Shown in pieces: positions 33,682 through 39,907 of a stretch of 39,907 nt of DNA. The number at the start of each line of letters is the position of its first letter. Position 1 is the first letter of the stretch. The notes below the pieces were generated by a model that was given only the letters and a program-made list of their open reading frames with translations, made no database searches and had not been told where the DNA came from. The translations under genes were made by a program, and so were the position numbers. This DNA is from Candidatus Melainabacteria bacterium (GTDB taxonomy: Bacteria > Cyanobacteriota > Vampirovibrionia > Obscuribacterales > Obscuribacteraceae), in contig PLXC01000051.1 of assembly GCA_003151275.1 (NCBI GenBank), forward strand, positions 1 through 39,907, written 5' to 3'.

Positions 33682-34073
33682 CTATCTAACTACTGAAGTC
33701 AGCTTATTGCTTGGCGTCGGTTTAGTTGCCTCAGGTGGCGTTTCTCCCGAAGCGCCAGATTTCTTGCCGCTTGAAGAAGTCATGCAGTTTGATTACTGGC
33801 TTCGTCTTCTGCACAGTCACTCCTCCTTGATCCGAATTTTAAGTGGTTCTGTCAGTGCTCTTTTAGAACTACCTCACGCCCTTTGGTGATGGTTTGAAGG
33901 ACCCGGTCTCGACCCATTCCAGGCATCAACATCGCTCCTTGTTTTTTCTTCGTCTTTATTGGCTGAATACTTTCACCGCACTCGAATTTGACCACCTTGC
34001 TGCCTGTGTCTGGGTTTTGCTACGGGGATCATATGTCGACGTGTCCTTCAAACGTGATTTGGTTATTATCCAA
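33682..34073 (-). pseudogene. Decayed inverted copy of ssb
   Basis: The minus strand is plainly homologous to the intact ssb at 34249-34656, from the ribosome binding site (CACAGGAGAG) through the stop codon and the terminator. The start ATG has become TTG (34073-34071). Several small deletions and insertions break the frame (for example AGTTCTAAAAGAGCACTGAC replaces the segment that codes VVLYGALSV). The last part still reads like the ssb tail (CTTCAGTAGTTAGATAG). The short plus-strand frames across it are shadows. Confidence 0.9.
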
Positions 34074-34248
34074 ATTTACTCTCCTGTGAGCTGGTGTTTT
34101 TTACGCGAGTCACGATTTCACAACTTTCCGGCTGCGTCAAATTGAATCCTGCGGACGCTTGCGCGATTTGACACATCCGAAAAGCGCTTCGCGGCACAGC
34201 TTGGGAAATTACGGACTCACTAAACCCCAGCTCACAGGAGAGCAAATT

Positions 34249-34656
34249 ATGAATAATAACCAAATCACTCTAGCCGGCCACGTCGGACAAGATCCCCGTA
34301 GCAAAACCTTTGATGACACAGGCAGCAAGGTGGTCAAATTCTCGATCGCGGTGAAAGAGTATTCAGCCAATAAAGACGAAGAAAGAACACTATGGATCGA
34401 TGTTGATGCCTGGAATGGGTTAGGAGACCGGGTCCTTCAAACCATCACCAAAGGACGTGAGGTAGTCCTCTATGGTGCCCTGTCGGTTTCCACCTTTTCT
34501 TCGGATCAAGGAGGAGTGACTGTACAGAAGACGAAGCCAGTAATCAAACTGCATGACTTCTACCTGTGCGGCAAGAAACCAGTCGCTCCGGCGGAAACGC
34601 CTCCTGAGGCAACTAAACCGACGCCTAGGTTGAAGCTGACTTCAGCAGTTAGATAG
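34249..34656 (+). CDS. ssb: Single-stranded DNA-binding protein
   Basis: 135 residues from the ATG at 34249, with CAGGAGAG upstream. Standard SSB OB fold: NQITLAGHVGQDPRSKTF, GSKVVKFSIAVKEYS, TLWIDVDAWNGLGDRVLQTITKGREVVLYGAL, and KPVIKLHDFYLCG. It is shorter than chromosomal SSBs. The acidic tip (DDDIPF) that recruits partner proteins is missing: the tail is basic and ends SAVR. It therefore probably only coats plasmid or transferring DNA. A decayed inverted twin lies upstream. Confidence 0.92.
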   Translation: MNNNQITLAGHVGQDPRSKTFDDTGSKVVKFSIAVKEYSANKDEERTLWIDVDAWNGLGDRVLQTITKGREVVLYGALSVSTFSSDQGGVTVQKTKPVIKLHDFYLCGKKPVAPAETPPEATKPTPRLKLTSAVR

Positions 34657-34663
34657 GACTAAA

Positions 34664-34694
34664 GGCAGGGGCTAAAGCTCCCTGCCTTCCTTTT
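34664..34694 (+). terminator. Terminator of ssb
   Basis: GGCAGGG ... CCCTGCC stem with an inner AGC/GCT pair, followed by TTCCTTTT. It has the same design as the terminator at 33653. Confidence 0.75.
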
Positions 34695-34750
34695 CCGTTT
34701 TTCCGGGATCTTTTTTATGTCTGCCACCAATCATTGCTGATTAGTGGCCA

Positions 34751-34861
34751 AAGGAATCTTTTTCTTTTTGTTGTTCTTGTTTGTTTGTTTTGTTCTTGTT
34801 TTTGTTTCTTTTTTTTATTTCTTTTTTTTATTGGTCAGCTTCTTTTTGTTTCGTCGCCACT
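34751..34861 (+). other. T-rich low-complexity stretch
   Basis: About 110 bases made almost only of T with scattered G and C (TTCTTTTTGTTGTTCTTG and similar). Frames across it give only Phe/Leu runs, not a believable protein. It could be an easily melted region or mark replication or nicking activity near the large hairpin that follows. Confidence 0.5.
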
Positions 34862-34919
34862 ACAAGTGGTGGCTAGCTATAGTGCACGCCCCGCTGAGTT
34901 CTCTCGTTTTTGGTGTACG

Positions 34920-35080
34920 GGATGCTTGCTACCTGCATGCCCGCGTTGCCAGCGTAACCGAAACCACCCCCGTGTAAATCGCCCCCCAAGCCCTTCGGGT
35001 CGCTACGCGAGAGGGCGTTGACACGGGGACCCCGTGGATTCCGGTTACGGGCATGCGCTGCATGCGGTGCGCAAGCATCC
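34920..35080. repeat. Large nested inverted repeat (161 bp)
   Basis: Four nested arm pairs: GGATGCTTGC 34920-34929 with 35071-35080; GCATGCCCG 34935-34943 with 35048-35056; CGTAACCG 34953-34960 with 35042-35049; CCCCGTGT 34967-34974 with 35021-35028. A further perfect palindrome CACGGGG-A-CCCCGTG overlaps the right inner arm (35022-35036). The result is a long bulged hairpin. Candidates are a transfer origin, a single-strand origin or a structured RNA upstream of radC. Confidence 0.75.
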
Positions 35081-35146
35081 GTCTGGGTCATGACTAACAG
35101 CGATAGGACAGGGGTGCCTGACTAGAGCGAGAGAAGAGGAAAGCTG

Positions 35147-35629
35147 ATGAATAGCCGTTATGGTCGTCATTTGAAGAAGCATCTTAAATACATTGTGCCG
35201 CAGATTAGGCTGGCTTTGATTAAGGAGCCGGGTCCTGAGCCGATTCCGATCTTTAGTCCAGAGAGTCTAGAACGGTTTGTTGAGCCGCTTAAGCACTACA
35301 GTGAAGAGCACTTCGTGTCATTTCACTTAGATGCGCGCAATCAGGTGATCGGTTACCAGATTGTTTCGCATGGCACTTTGAGTTCTTCCCTTGTTCATCC
35401 GAGGGAGGTATTCAAAGCGGCTTTTGTGGCTAATTCTTACGCAATTATCGTGGCTCATAATCATCCAGGTGGATCGCTTCTGCCGAGCAAAGAAGATATT
35501 GAAACTACTGAGACGCTGATTAAGGCCGGGGTTTTGTTAGGTGTGCTCGTGATCGATCATGTGATTGTCAGTTCGAATGGGCTGACGAGCATGAGGGAAG
35601 AGTTGCCGCACTTGTGGAAGGACAAGTAA
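35147..35629 (+). CDS. radC: RadC-family JAB-domain protein
   Basis: 160 residues. The MPN+/JAB core with the JAMM motif is intact: H104-N-H106-PGGSLLP-S114-KE-D117, preceded by a conserved ReVFKAAFVANSYAIIVA. The N-terminal helix-hairpin-helix domain of chromosomal RadC is missing, so this is the short plasmid-borne type. Its role on mobile DNA is not settled in spite of the name. AGGAAAG precedes the ATG. Confidence 0.9.
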   Translation: MNSRYGRHLKKHLKYIVPQIRLALIKEPGPEPIPIFSPESLERFVEPLKHYSEEHFVSFHLDARNQVIGYQIVSHGTLSSSLVHPREVFKAAFVANSYAIIVAHNHPGGSLLPSKEDIETTETLIKAGVLLGVLVIDHVIVSSNGLTSMREELPHLWKDK

Positions 35630-35639
35630 CAAATTGCAG

Positions 35640-35800
35640 GCACGAAAGCGCGCTTGATCCTTCAGCGGTTGAGCGCGCTCCCGTTGGAAGGTGTGCAATG
35701 TCGGGCAGCATAGATTGAATCGGGCTGTTGTCATGCGCGGTTCCCGCGTGGCTACCCGCCCACCACCCTAACACGGGTCAGCCGGCGGCAGCTTGGTAGT
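35640..35800. other. GC-rich structured noncoding segment after radC
   Basis: Several perfect small stems: GCGCGCT/AGCGCGC, CGCGG-TTC-CCGCG, ACCCG/CGGGT, and ATTGCA/TGCAAT enclosing the first. No ribosome binding site or protein. It could be an RNA element or terminator complex between radC and the kfrA-like gene. Confidence 0.4.
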
Positions 35801-35850
35801 GAAGCCCAACCAGTTGACACCAGCAGCAAAAATCGCTATTTCCTGCGCTT

Positions 35851-35920
35851 ATTTTTGATAATAATAAATGGTAATAATGATAAAAATGGTAATAGTAAAA
35901 ATAATAAATAAGGTAAAAAA
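35851..35920. promoter_or_regulatory. A/T-rich repeats upstream of the kfrA-like gene
   Basis: AAATGGTAATA occurs at 35866-35876 and 35884-35894 (18-bp step), with AAGGTAAAA near 35910. Regularly spaced A/T-rich repeats just upstream of a KfrA-type gene are likely its own operator sites. Confidence 0.4.
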
Positions 35921-35970
35921 GTCAAATTGGGTGTACGATGAACAAATACAGAGAGGGGCGAGGTGTTGAA

Positions 35971-36810
35971 ATGGCGCGCAGACGGGCAATTGAGGCTGAT
36001 GAGCTCTTTGAGACGGCAAATAGGCTAGTAGCAGAGGGAAAGGACGTGACAGCGACGGCAGTGCTAGACGCGCTCGGCGGTGGCAGTTTGCGCACAATCT
36101 ACAAACTTCTGGAAGTCTGGGAAAAAGAAAAGCGCCCGGCAGTAATAACAACAACGAGCAGTGAAATACCGGCTGATGTGATGGCAGGTTTTGCTAATTC
36201 TTGGAGGCTGGTAACGCTCGCTGCTGAAAAGAACATTCAGGCAGCGAAAGACAAGGCGACCGAAGAAGTAGAGGCGGCCCTGAATAAATTTCAAGTCGCC
36301 CTGGACGCCTCGGATAAGCTCGAAGCGGAGAATGAAGCGCTGGCTGACCAAATAGAGGAATTGAAAAAGAACCTGACCGACTGGGAAGGGATTGCTCATG
36401 CAGCTGTAGCTGAATGCGCCGCACACAAAGCCACGATTGAGCAGCTTGAGAAACAAAACGGGAAGCAAGAAAAAGACTTTGAGCGATTGCGGGCAGAAGC
36501 GGAAGAAGAGCGCGACCAGCACAAGCAAGCCCAGAATCTAGCGACGGCCACAATTGAACAGGTAAAAGTAGCGCTGAAAAAGGCAGAAGATAGCGCTGCA
36601 AAGTTTGAGGCCGATGGCCGCGAACAGCGCAAATTAGCCGATCAAAAGCAGCAGGCGCTAGAGAAGGCTGAGGAAGCAAGTAGAAAGGAGCGGACTGAGC
36701 GAGACAACGCAATTAGGGAAGCAGCGGAACTTAAAGGGCAGGCTGAGGCGCAGAAAGCTCAATACGCTCAGTTACTGGCTGCAATTGAGAGCGGCAAGAA
36801 GAAATCTTAG
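35971..36810 (+). CDS. KfrA-like DNA-binding coiled-coil protein
   Basis: 279 residues from the ATG at 35971 (GAGGTG upstream); an ATG at 35938 is in frame. Residues 1-60 match the KfrA N-terminal DNA-binding domain (EADELFETANRLVAEGKDVTATAVLDALGGGSLRTIYKLLEVWEKEKRP). The rest, from about 95 on, is a long alpha-helical coiled coil rich in Ala, Glu, Lys and Gln. KfrA proteins bind their own promoter and assemble into filaments that support plasmid stability. It may autoregulate at the A/T-rich repeats upstream. Confidence 0.88.
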   Translation: MARRRAIEADELFETANRLVAEGKDVTATAVLDALGGGSLRTIYKLLEVWEKEKRPAVITTTSSEIPADVMAGFANSWRLVTLAAEKNIQAAKDKATEEVEAALNKFQVALDASDKLEAENEALADQIEELKKNLTDWEGIAHAAVAECAAHKATIEQLEKQNGKQEKDFERLRAEAEEERDQHKQAQNLATATIEQVKVALKKAEDSAAKFEADGREQRKLADQKQQALEKAEEASRKERTERDNAIREAAELKGQAEAQKAQYAQLLAAIESGKKKS

Positions 36811-36822
36811 GACTGTTTTTTG

Positions 36823-37237
36823 ATGGTGTCGTATTTGGTGCGTAGACATTCGCTGATCGAACGGCCCCAGGGGCGGAGTAAATAAAAATTTCTTACATCC
36901 GCATGGCTTGGGAGGCGCGGAAGAAGAAATTTTTATTTACTCCTTGTTGGTGAGTTTGAGGTGTCGCTCTTTTGAGCCGCGGCGCATCTTTTTACTGTCC
37001 GCACACACCGTTCCGAGCAGCTTTTTTTGCCGGCTGACTACGCCAGCCTAATTTTTATATGCTGCTCTCCACTGGATTTCGTCGTCCTCTCCGCCGGCTT
37101 CTTCGAGGGTACCACCAAAATTTGAGTGGTCAAATAAACGAGCCCTGCGGGTGGCTGCGCCATTTTTTTGACAACTAAAATTTGGGCGGTATCCCTTAAG
37201 AAGCCGGCGGAGATGCCGGATACAAGAGGATCCGAAG
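36823..37237 (+). ncRNA. Structured leader, copy 1
   Basis: About 415 bp before a small ORF, homologous to 37549-37953. It contains a perfect 20-bp inverted repeat, GGAGTAAATAAAAATTTCTT (36875-36894) with its complement at 36924-36943 around a 29-nt loop. Downstream come shared blocks GTGAGTTTGAGGTGTCGC, GCCGCGGCGCATCTTTTTAC, CGGCTGACTACGCCAGCC and CCCTGCGGGTGGCTGCGCCA, several of which can form stems. A long conserved leader with different ORFs behind it points to a cis-acting RNA or a mobile leader unit. It could also hold a short sRNA. Confidence 0.6.
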
Positions 37238-37474
37238 ATGAACAATTTCAATCAAGAGAACGAGTACAAGATTATCGAAGACGATTACGATCCAGAAATG
37301 AAGAGCATTATGTACGAGCTCCTCGATACTGAAATCGAGGAAGTTTACGCAGCAATCTTCGCTCTGGATACTGTTGAAAAGCAGAACCGAGCATTGAAGA
37401 GCTGGTACGAATACCTTTCAAGAACATGCAATGCCGCAAATCCTTGCATTGAGTGCCTGAGGGAGGGGGCTTAG
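37238..37474 (+). CDS. Small acidic protein, 78 aa, behind leader copy 1
   Basis: AGAGGAT before the ATG. The product is acidic and helical (NEYKIIEDDYDPEMKSIMYELLDTEIEEVYAAIF) and ends with a Cys motif, TCNAANPCIEC. No known family. Its stop codon lies inside the terminator hairpin. It is preceded by a leader also found upstream of the gene at 37954, though the two proteins are not alike. Confidence 0.65.
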   Translation: MNNFNQENEYKIIEDDYDPEMKSIMYELLDTEIEEVYAAIFALDTVEKQNRALKSWYEYLSRTCNAANPCIECLREGA

Positions 37475-37487
37475 CCCCCTTTTTTTT
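37465..37487 (+). terminator. Intrinsic terminator
   Basis: GGGGGC-TTA-GCCCCC followed by TTTTTTTT. The stop codon TAG of the 78-aa gene is part of the loop and stem, so the transcript ends directly after the gene. Confidence 0.92.
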
Positions 37488-37548
37488 GGTCGTTCCTAAA
37501 TAATTTGGGCGAGGTGGGGATCAGTTTCAATGTTTATTGGCGCTTTTA

Positions 37549-37953
37549 ATGGTGGCGCATCTGGTGCCTGAACATTGGGAGGGTCCCAGGGGCGGAGTAA
37601 ATAAAAATTTCTTGCATCCGCATGGGGTGGGAGGCGCGGAAGAAGAATTTTTTATTTACTCCTTGTCGGTGAGTTTGAGGTGTCGCTATTTTGAGCCGCG
37701 GCGCATCTTTTTACTGTCCGCACACACCGTTCCAACCGCTTTTTTAGTCGGCTGACTACGCCAGCCTTGTGTCTCTATGCGGTTTCCACTGGATCTCGTC
37801 GTCCTCTCCACCGGCTTTATTGAGGGTACCATCAAAATTTTTGTAGTAAACACCAAGCCCTGCGGGTGGCTGCGCCAGTATTGACAATAAAAATTAAGTT
37901 GATGGTGGCCCATTGGTAGCCGGTGCCGAAGCCGGATTTATGAGGATTTCGCT
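37549..37953 (+). ncRNA. Structured leader, copy 2
   Basis: Homologous to 36823-37237 over its whole length. The long stem is kept: GGAGTAAATAAAAATTTCTT at 37594-37613 pairs with 37643-37662 with one mismatch. The order of the downstream conserved blocks is the same; the spacers have drifted. It precedes the 82-aa ORF. Confidence 0.6.
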
Positions 37954-38202
37954 ATGACTACAAAATCCATCCCTGTCACGAACATCATCGACGTCGCAGA
38001 GCTCAGTCTCATCGATGCAAACGACGAAATGCTGCTGGACGAGGAGCAAGCCCTCGCCATGACCGAAGCGGGACACACCTGTCACCTTCGTTTAGCAGCC
38101 TGCCTGGCATGCTGCCTAGAACTTGAAATTGAGGCTGCAGACCTCCAGCCTGGCGCCGGAGGCTATGAGTACCAGGACTATGACGAAGACCTAGATGACT
38201 AG
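37954..38202 (+). CDS. Small acidic protein, 82 aa, behind leader copy 2
   Basis: TGAGGAT precedes the ATG. The product is very acidic (NIIDVAELSLIDANDEMLLDEEQAL ... YEYQDYDEDLDD) with a Cys cluster in the middle (CHLRLAACLACCLEL). Not similar to the 78-aa protein. Function unknown. A terminator follows at 38215. Confidence 0.65.
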   Translation: MTTKSIPVTNIIDVAELSLIDANDEMLLDEEQALAMTEAGHTCHLRLAACLACCLELEIEAADLQPGAGGYEYQDYDEDLDD

Positions 38203-38214
38203 GTCATCGTCGGC

Positions 38215-38246
38215 AAAGCCCGGGGCTTCACGCCTCGGGCTTTTAG
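38215..38246 (+). terminator. Intrinsic terminator
   Basis: AAAGCCCGGGGC and GCCTCGGGCTTT form a 12-bp stem with one wobble pair around TTCAC, followed by TTAG. It ends the 82-aa gene's transcript. Confidence 0.8.
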
Positions 38247-38255
38247 CCACCTTGC

Positions 38256-38330
38256 CGGTATCGCCATTGGTGCTAAACATCGTCCGGGGGATGGTCCGTT
38301 TGCTTGTCGGTGAGTTCGAGATCTCGTAAT
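38256..38330 (+). repeat. Remnant of a third leader copy
   Basis: TTGGTGC-x2-AACAT-CG and TTGTCGGTGAGTTCGAGATCTCG match the start and a middle block of the leaders at 36823 and 37549. The long stem between them is lost. No small ORF follows, so the unit seems to have been duplicated again and then decayed. Confidence 0.5.
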
Positions 38331-38404
38331 GATGGTGCCGAAGACGGGGTCTTTTTGTTATTTTCTGCGTAATATCTTTGTAGAGGAAGCTTGTATTGAG
38401 GCGG

Positions 38405-39496
38405 CTACAAAGCTGGATCGGTGTCAACTTCACACCAGTGGCGGATGCCGTTGTTGACTATCCTGATCATCTGCGGGCCATGGATACTGCCGGCATGCAA
38501 ATCCTGCACAACCACCCAGTCAAAGTTGACATCAGTGCCTTCTGTAAGCGGCACGAAATTAAGGATTAAGGTGATGGTGCGACTGCATTGTGGATACTGC
38601 GGGGCGACATATTCAACGAAATTGAGGCTGGCTTGCAGCTGCTGATTATGAATGTTAGAGACAACGCGAAATTGCTCGCCATTGGCAATTGGGCTGCACA
38701 ACCAATTCTGAATTTCTTCGTAGAGGTGAGGATAAGCCTTGTGCGAATGCCAGGTGCCTTTTTCCGCTTTTAGCAGTTTGCGATCGGCCGCTTCGCGCTT
38801 GTTTTCAGCCGCTACGTTTGTAGCCAGTTCGCCCAGACCATTGATTACAGCCTTGGTGAAGGACCAGGTCTTTTTGCCTAAGTCGGCGGCGATTTGAGCG
38901 GTGTCTTTAGCGGGCGGTCTTGGCACACAAGGGTGGATGCTCTCTCTTGGCACGCCCGCCCAATCACCGGTCATCAGAACTTGATCTACGATGTGCAGTT
39001 TGAAGGAGGCAGTTTGCTGGCCCACAATCGAACCTTGGCTCTGCATCTGTTGTCTTACGTCCTCAGGAAGATCGACAGTGAAATGGAAGAAGGGGGGCGT
39101 GGCATATCTGCCTTTGAAATGAAGTCTGCGCCAGGTGTCTCGATTTTCAAAATCATCATCGGTGCAAATTTGAAACTGTAAGAGGCTCTGACGATCGAAG
39201 CCTTCGTTGATTGGCTCTCTTAAGTGATCGGTGCGCCCAAATAGTGTTTTATCAGTGGGGTGGGCGCCGTCGATTCTTGGACCCTGGGTAATGCCGGTTA
39301 TGTCCAAGACCAAGTCTACATAGGGGTGTTGAAACTGGCAGTTGATAATCGGCGTACAAAGCTTGTCTTCCAAACAGGCGAACCAGAGGAAGTGAACGCC
39401 CTCAAAGTTGTCTTTGGGATCTGCATAGCAATCTTTCTGTTCTTGCTTAGCTTGTTGCTCTTCTTGTTGTTCTCGTTCTTTTTCTATTCCGCTCAC
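38405..39496 (-). CDS. Hypothetical protein, 363 aa
   Basis: From a GTG start with AAGGTG upstream. The first 25 residues are Glu/Gln/Lys-rich. The rest is a soluble mix of beta strands and loops (VDLVLDITGITQGPR, FHFTVDLPEDVRQQM, SFKLHIVDQVLM, TITLILNFVPLTEG) with a helical Ala/Lys insert near residue 210-240. No signal peptide, membrane segment or known motif. It stands alone, facing the leader units. Possibly a structural or virion-like beta protein; this is a guess. Confidence 0.6.
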   Translation of the reverse strand: MSGIEKEREQQEEQQAKQEQKDCYADPKDNFEGVHFLWFACLEDKLCTPIINCQFQHPYVDLVLDITGITQGPRIDGAHPTDKTLFGRTDHLREPINEGFDRQSLLQFQICTDDDFENRDTWRRLHFKGRYATPPFFHFTVDLPEDVRQQMQSQGSIVGQQTASFKLHIVDQVLMTGDWAGVPRESIHPCVPRPPAKDTAQIAADLGKKTWSFTKAVINGLGELATNVAAENKREAADRKLLKAEKGTWHSHKAYPHLYEEIQNWLCSPIANGEQFRVVSNIHNQQLQASLNFVEYVAPQYPQCSRTITLILNFVPLTEGTDVNFDWVVVQDLHAGSIHGPQMIRIVNNGIRHWCEVDTDPAL

Positions 39497-39907
39497 TTGC
39501 CAGCACCTTGTAGTTAACGCTTCAAATCATACGACTGAAAATCATGTGCTGTAACCAGGAGAGTGAAAGTGTTGGGAAAGTCCGACTGGAGATCTCGGTA
39601 GGCAAACAAAGATTGAGACAAGTTACCTGGACAAAGTCCAGCCGAGATAGAACATCAGCGTGAAGGATTTAGGTTAGGCGAAGCCAACGCCGAGCGGGCA
39701 GCGACAGCGGAAGTAGCTGCAAGCTTCTAGCTGCAGCCGCACACCAAAGTGTGCTTTCCGATAACATGTATGGCAGGATAAAGTGGGGTAGCTCAGAGCT
39801 GGAGAATGCTAGGTAGCGCAGCTTGACGTGCCGTCTCGCTGCGCGACGACTGGCGAATATGGCGACTCATGTGGCATAATGACGTAATAGTCAGGGGGAT
39901 AATGCCG
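39497..39907. other. Hairpin-rich noncoding region at window end
   Basis: No ORF with a ribosome binding site. Perfect stems CTGGAC-AAA-GTCCAG, GCACAC-CAAA-GTGTGC, GCGCAGC/GCTGCGC and ATCTCGG/CCGAGAT are spread over 350 bp. The density suits a large structured RNA, such as the first domain of a group II intron continuing past the window, but I cannot match it to a known RNA. Confidence 0.35.

Noticed and set aside
33677..34145. Plus-strand ORFs of 70 and 83 aa
   Set aside because: They are antisense shadows of the decayed ssb copy.
34734..35021. ORFs with Phe/Leu-rich 'membrane' segments
   Set aside because: They come from the T-rich stretch and run into the large hairpin; there is no ribosome binding site and composition alone explains them.
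39785..39802. tRNA-like string GGGGTAGCTCAGAGCTGG
   Set aside because: It resembles a D-arm, but no acceptor stem, anticodon arm or T-arm fits around it; AGCTC-A-GAGCT is just a small hairpin.

Overview
The window looks like a plasmid or other large mobile accessory replicon of a bacterium. There are no rRNA, tRNA or housekeeping genes. There is an iteron-type origin beside a primase-like replication gene, a KfrA-type protein, SSB, RadC, a CoiA-like protein, a tyrosine recombinase, toxin-antitoxin and toxin-immunity pairs, and many small orphan genes with strong AGGAG-type ribosome binding sites. I cannot assign the host firmly. The protein flavour would fit an uncultured lineage such as Obscuribacterales (Melainabacteria), but that is a guess.

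Region by region. 1-5200: the end of an unknown gene, a Clp_N/zinc-ribbon fusion, a small membrane protein, a frameshifted GH25 lysozyme, an S1-domain protein and two micro-ORFs, one of them a free-standing YD repeat of 43 residues. 5247-12808: a giant YD/RHS-repeat protein with a transglutaminase-like N-terminus and a Gly/Asn-repeat tail, followed by a secreted HExxH/TPR protein. 12921-15486 (minus): a complete, translationally coupled bacterial ubiquitin-like conjugation operon: ubiquitin-like protein, E2, JAB-E1 fusion and DUF6527. A sequence that fits the Gram-positive LexA/SOS box exactly lies between its -10 element and its first gene. The module, with two small divergent genes, is bracketed by 32-bp palindromic repeats next to a tyrosine recombinase gene (16620-17222). 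17289-20964 (minus): an operon with two HEPN-motif proteins and a HxxH-motif protein, plus a HTH/coiled-coil gene that diverges from the origin. 21057-21490: iterons built on TTCCGGAA. 21838-24836: primase-like Rep and a PIN-toxin pair. 25847-28262: two diverged copies of a 150-bp palindromic array of TTTGGCRA motifs, bracketing a CoiA-like and a TIKI/ChaN-like gene. 28272-33594: a protein with three XRE domains, a deaminase toxin with SUKH immunity protein, and small orphans. 33653-34694: a roughly 1-kb inverted duplication holding one intact and one decayed ssb. 34920-36810: a large hairpin, RadC, and a KfrA-like protein. 36823-38330: two full copies and one remnant of a 0.4-kb structured leader, the full copies each preceding an unrelated small acidic ORF. 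The window ends with an orphan gene and about 400 bp of hairpin-rich noncoding DNA.

How the genes work together: replication (origin, Rep, probably SSB and KfrA) forms a backbone into which stress or conflict modules have been inserted (ubiquitin-like operon, HEPN operon, PIN pair, deaminase-SUKH pair). The strongest leads are the ubiquitin-like operon with its SOS-box-like site and flanking repeats, the HEPN operon, and the duplicated structured leaders.
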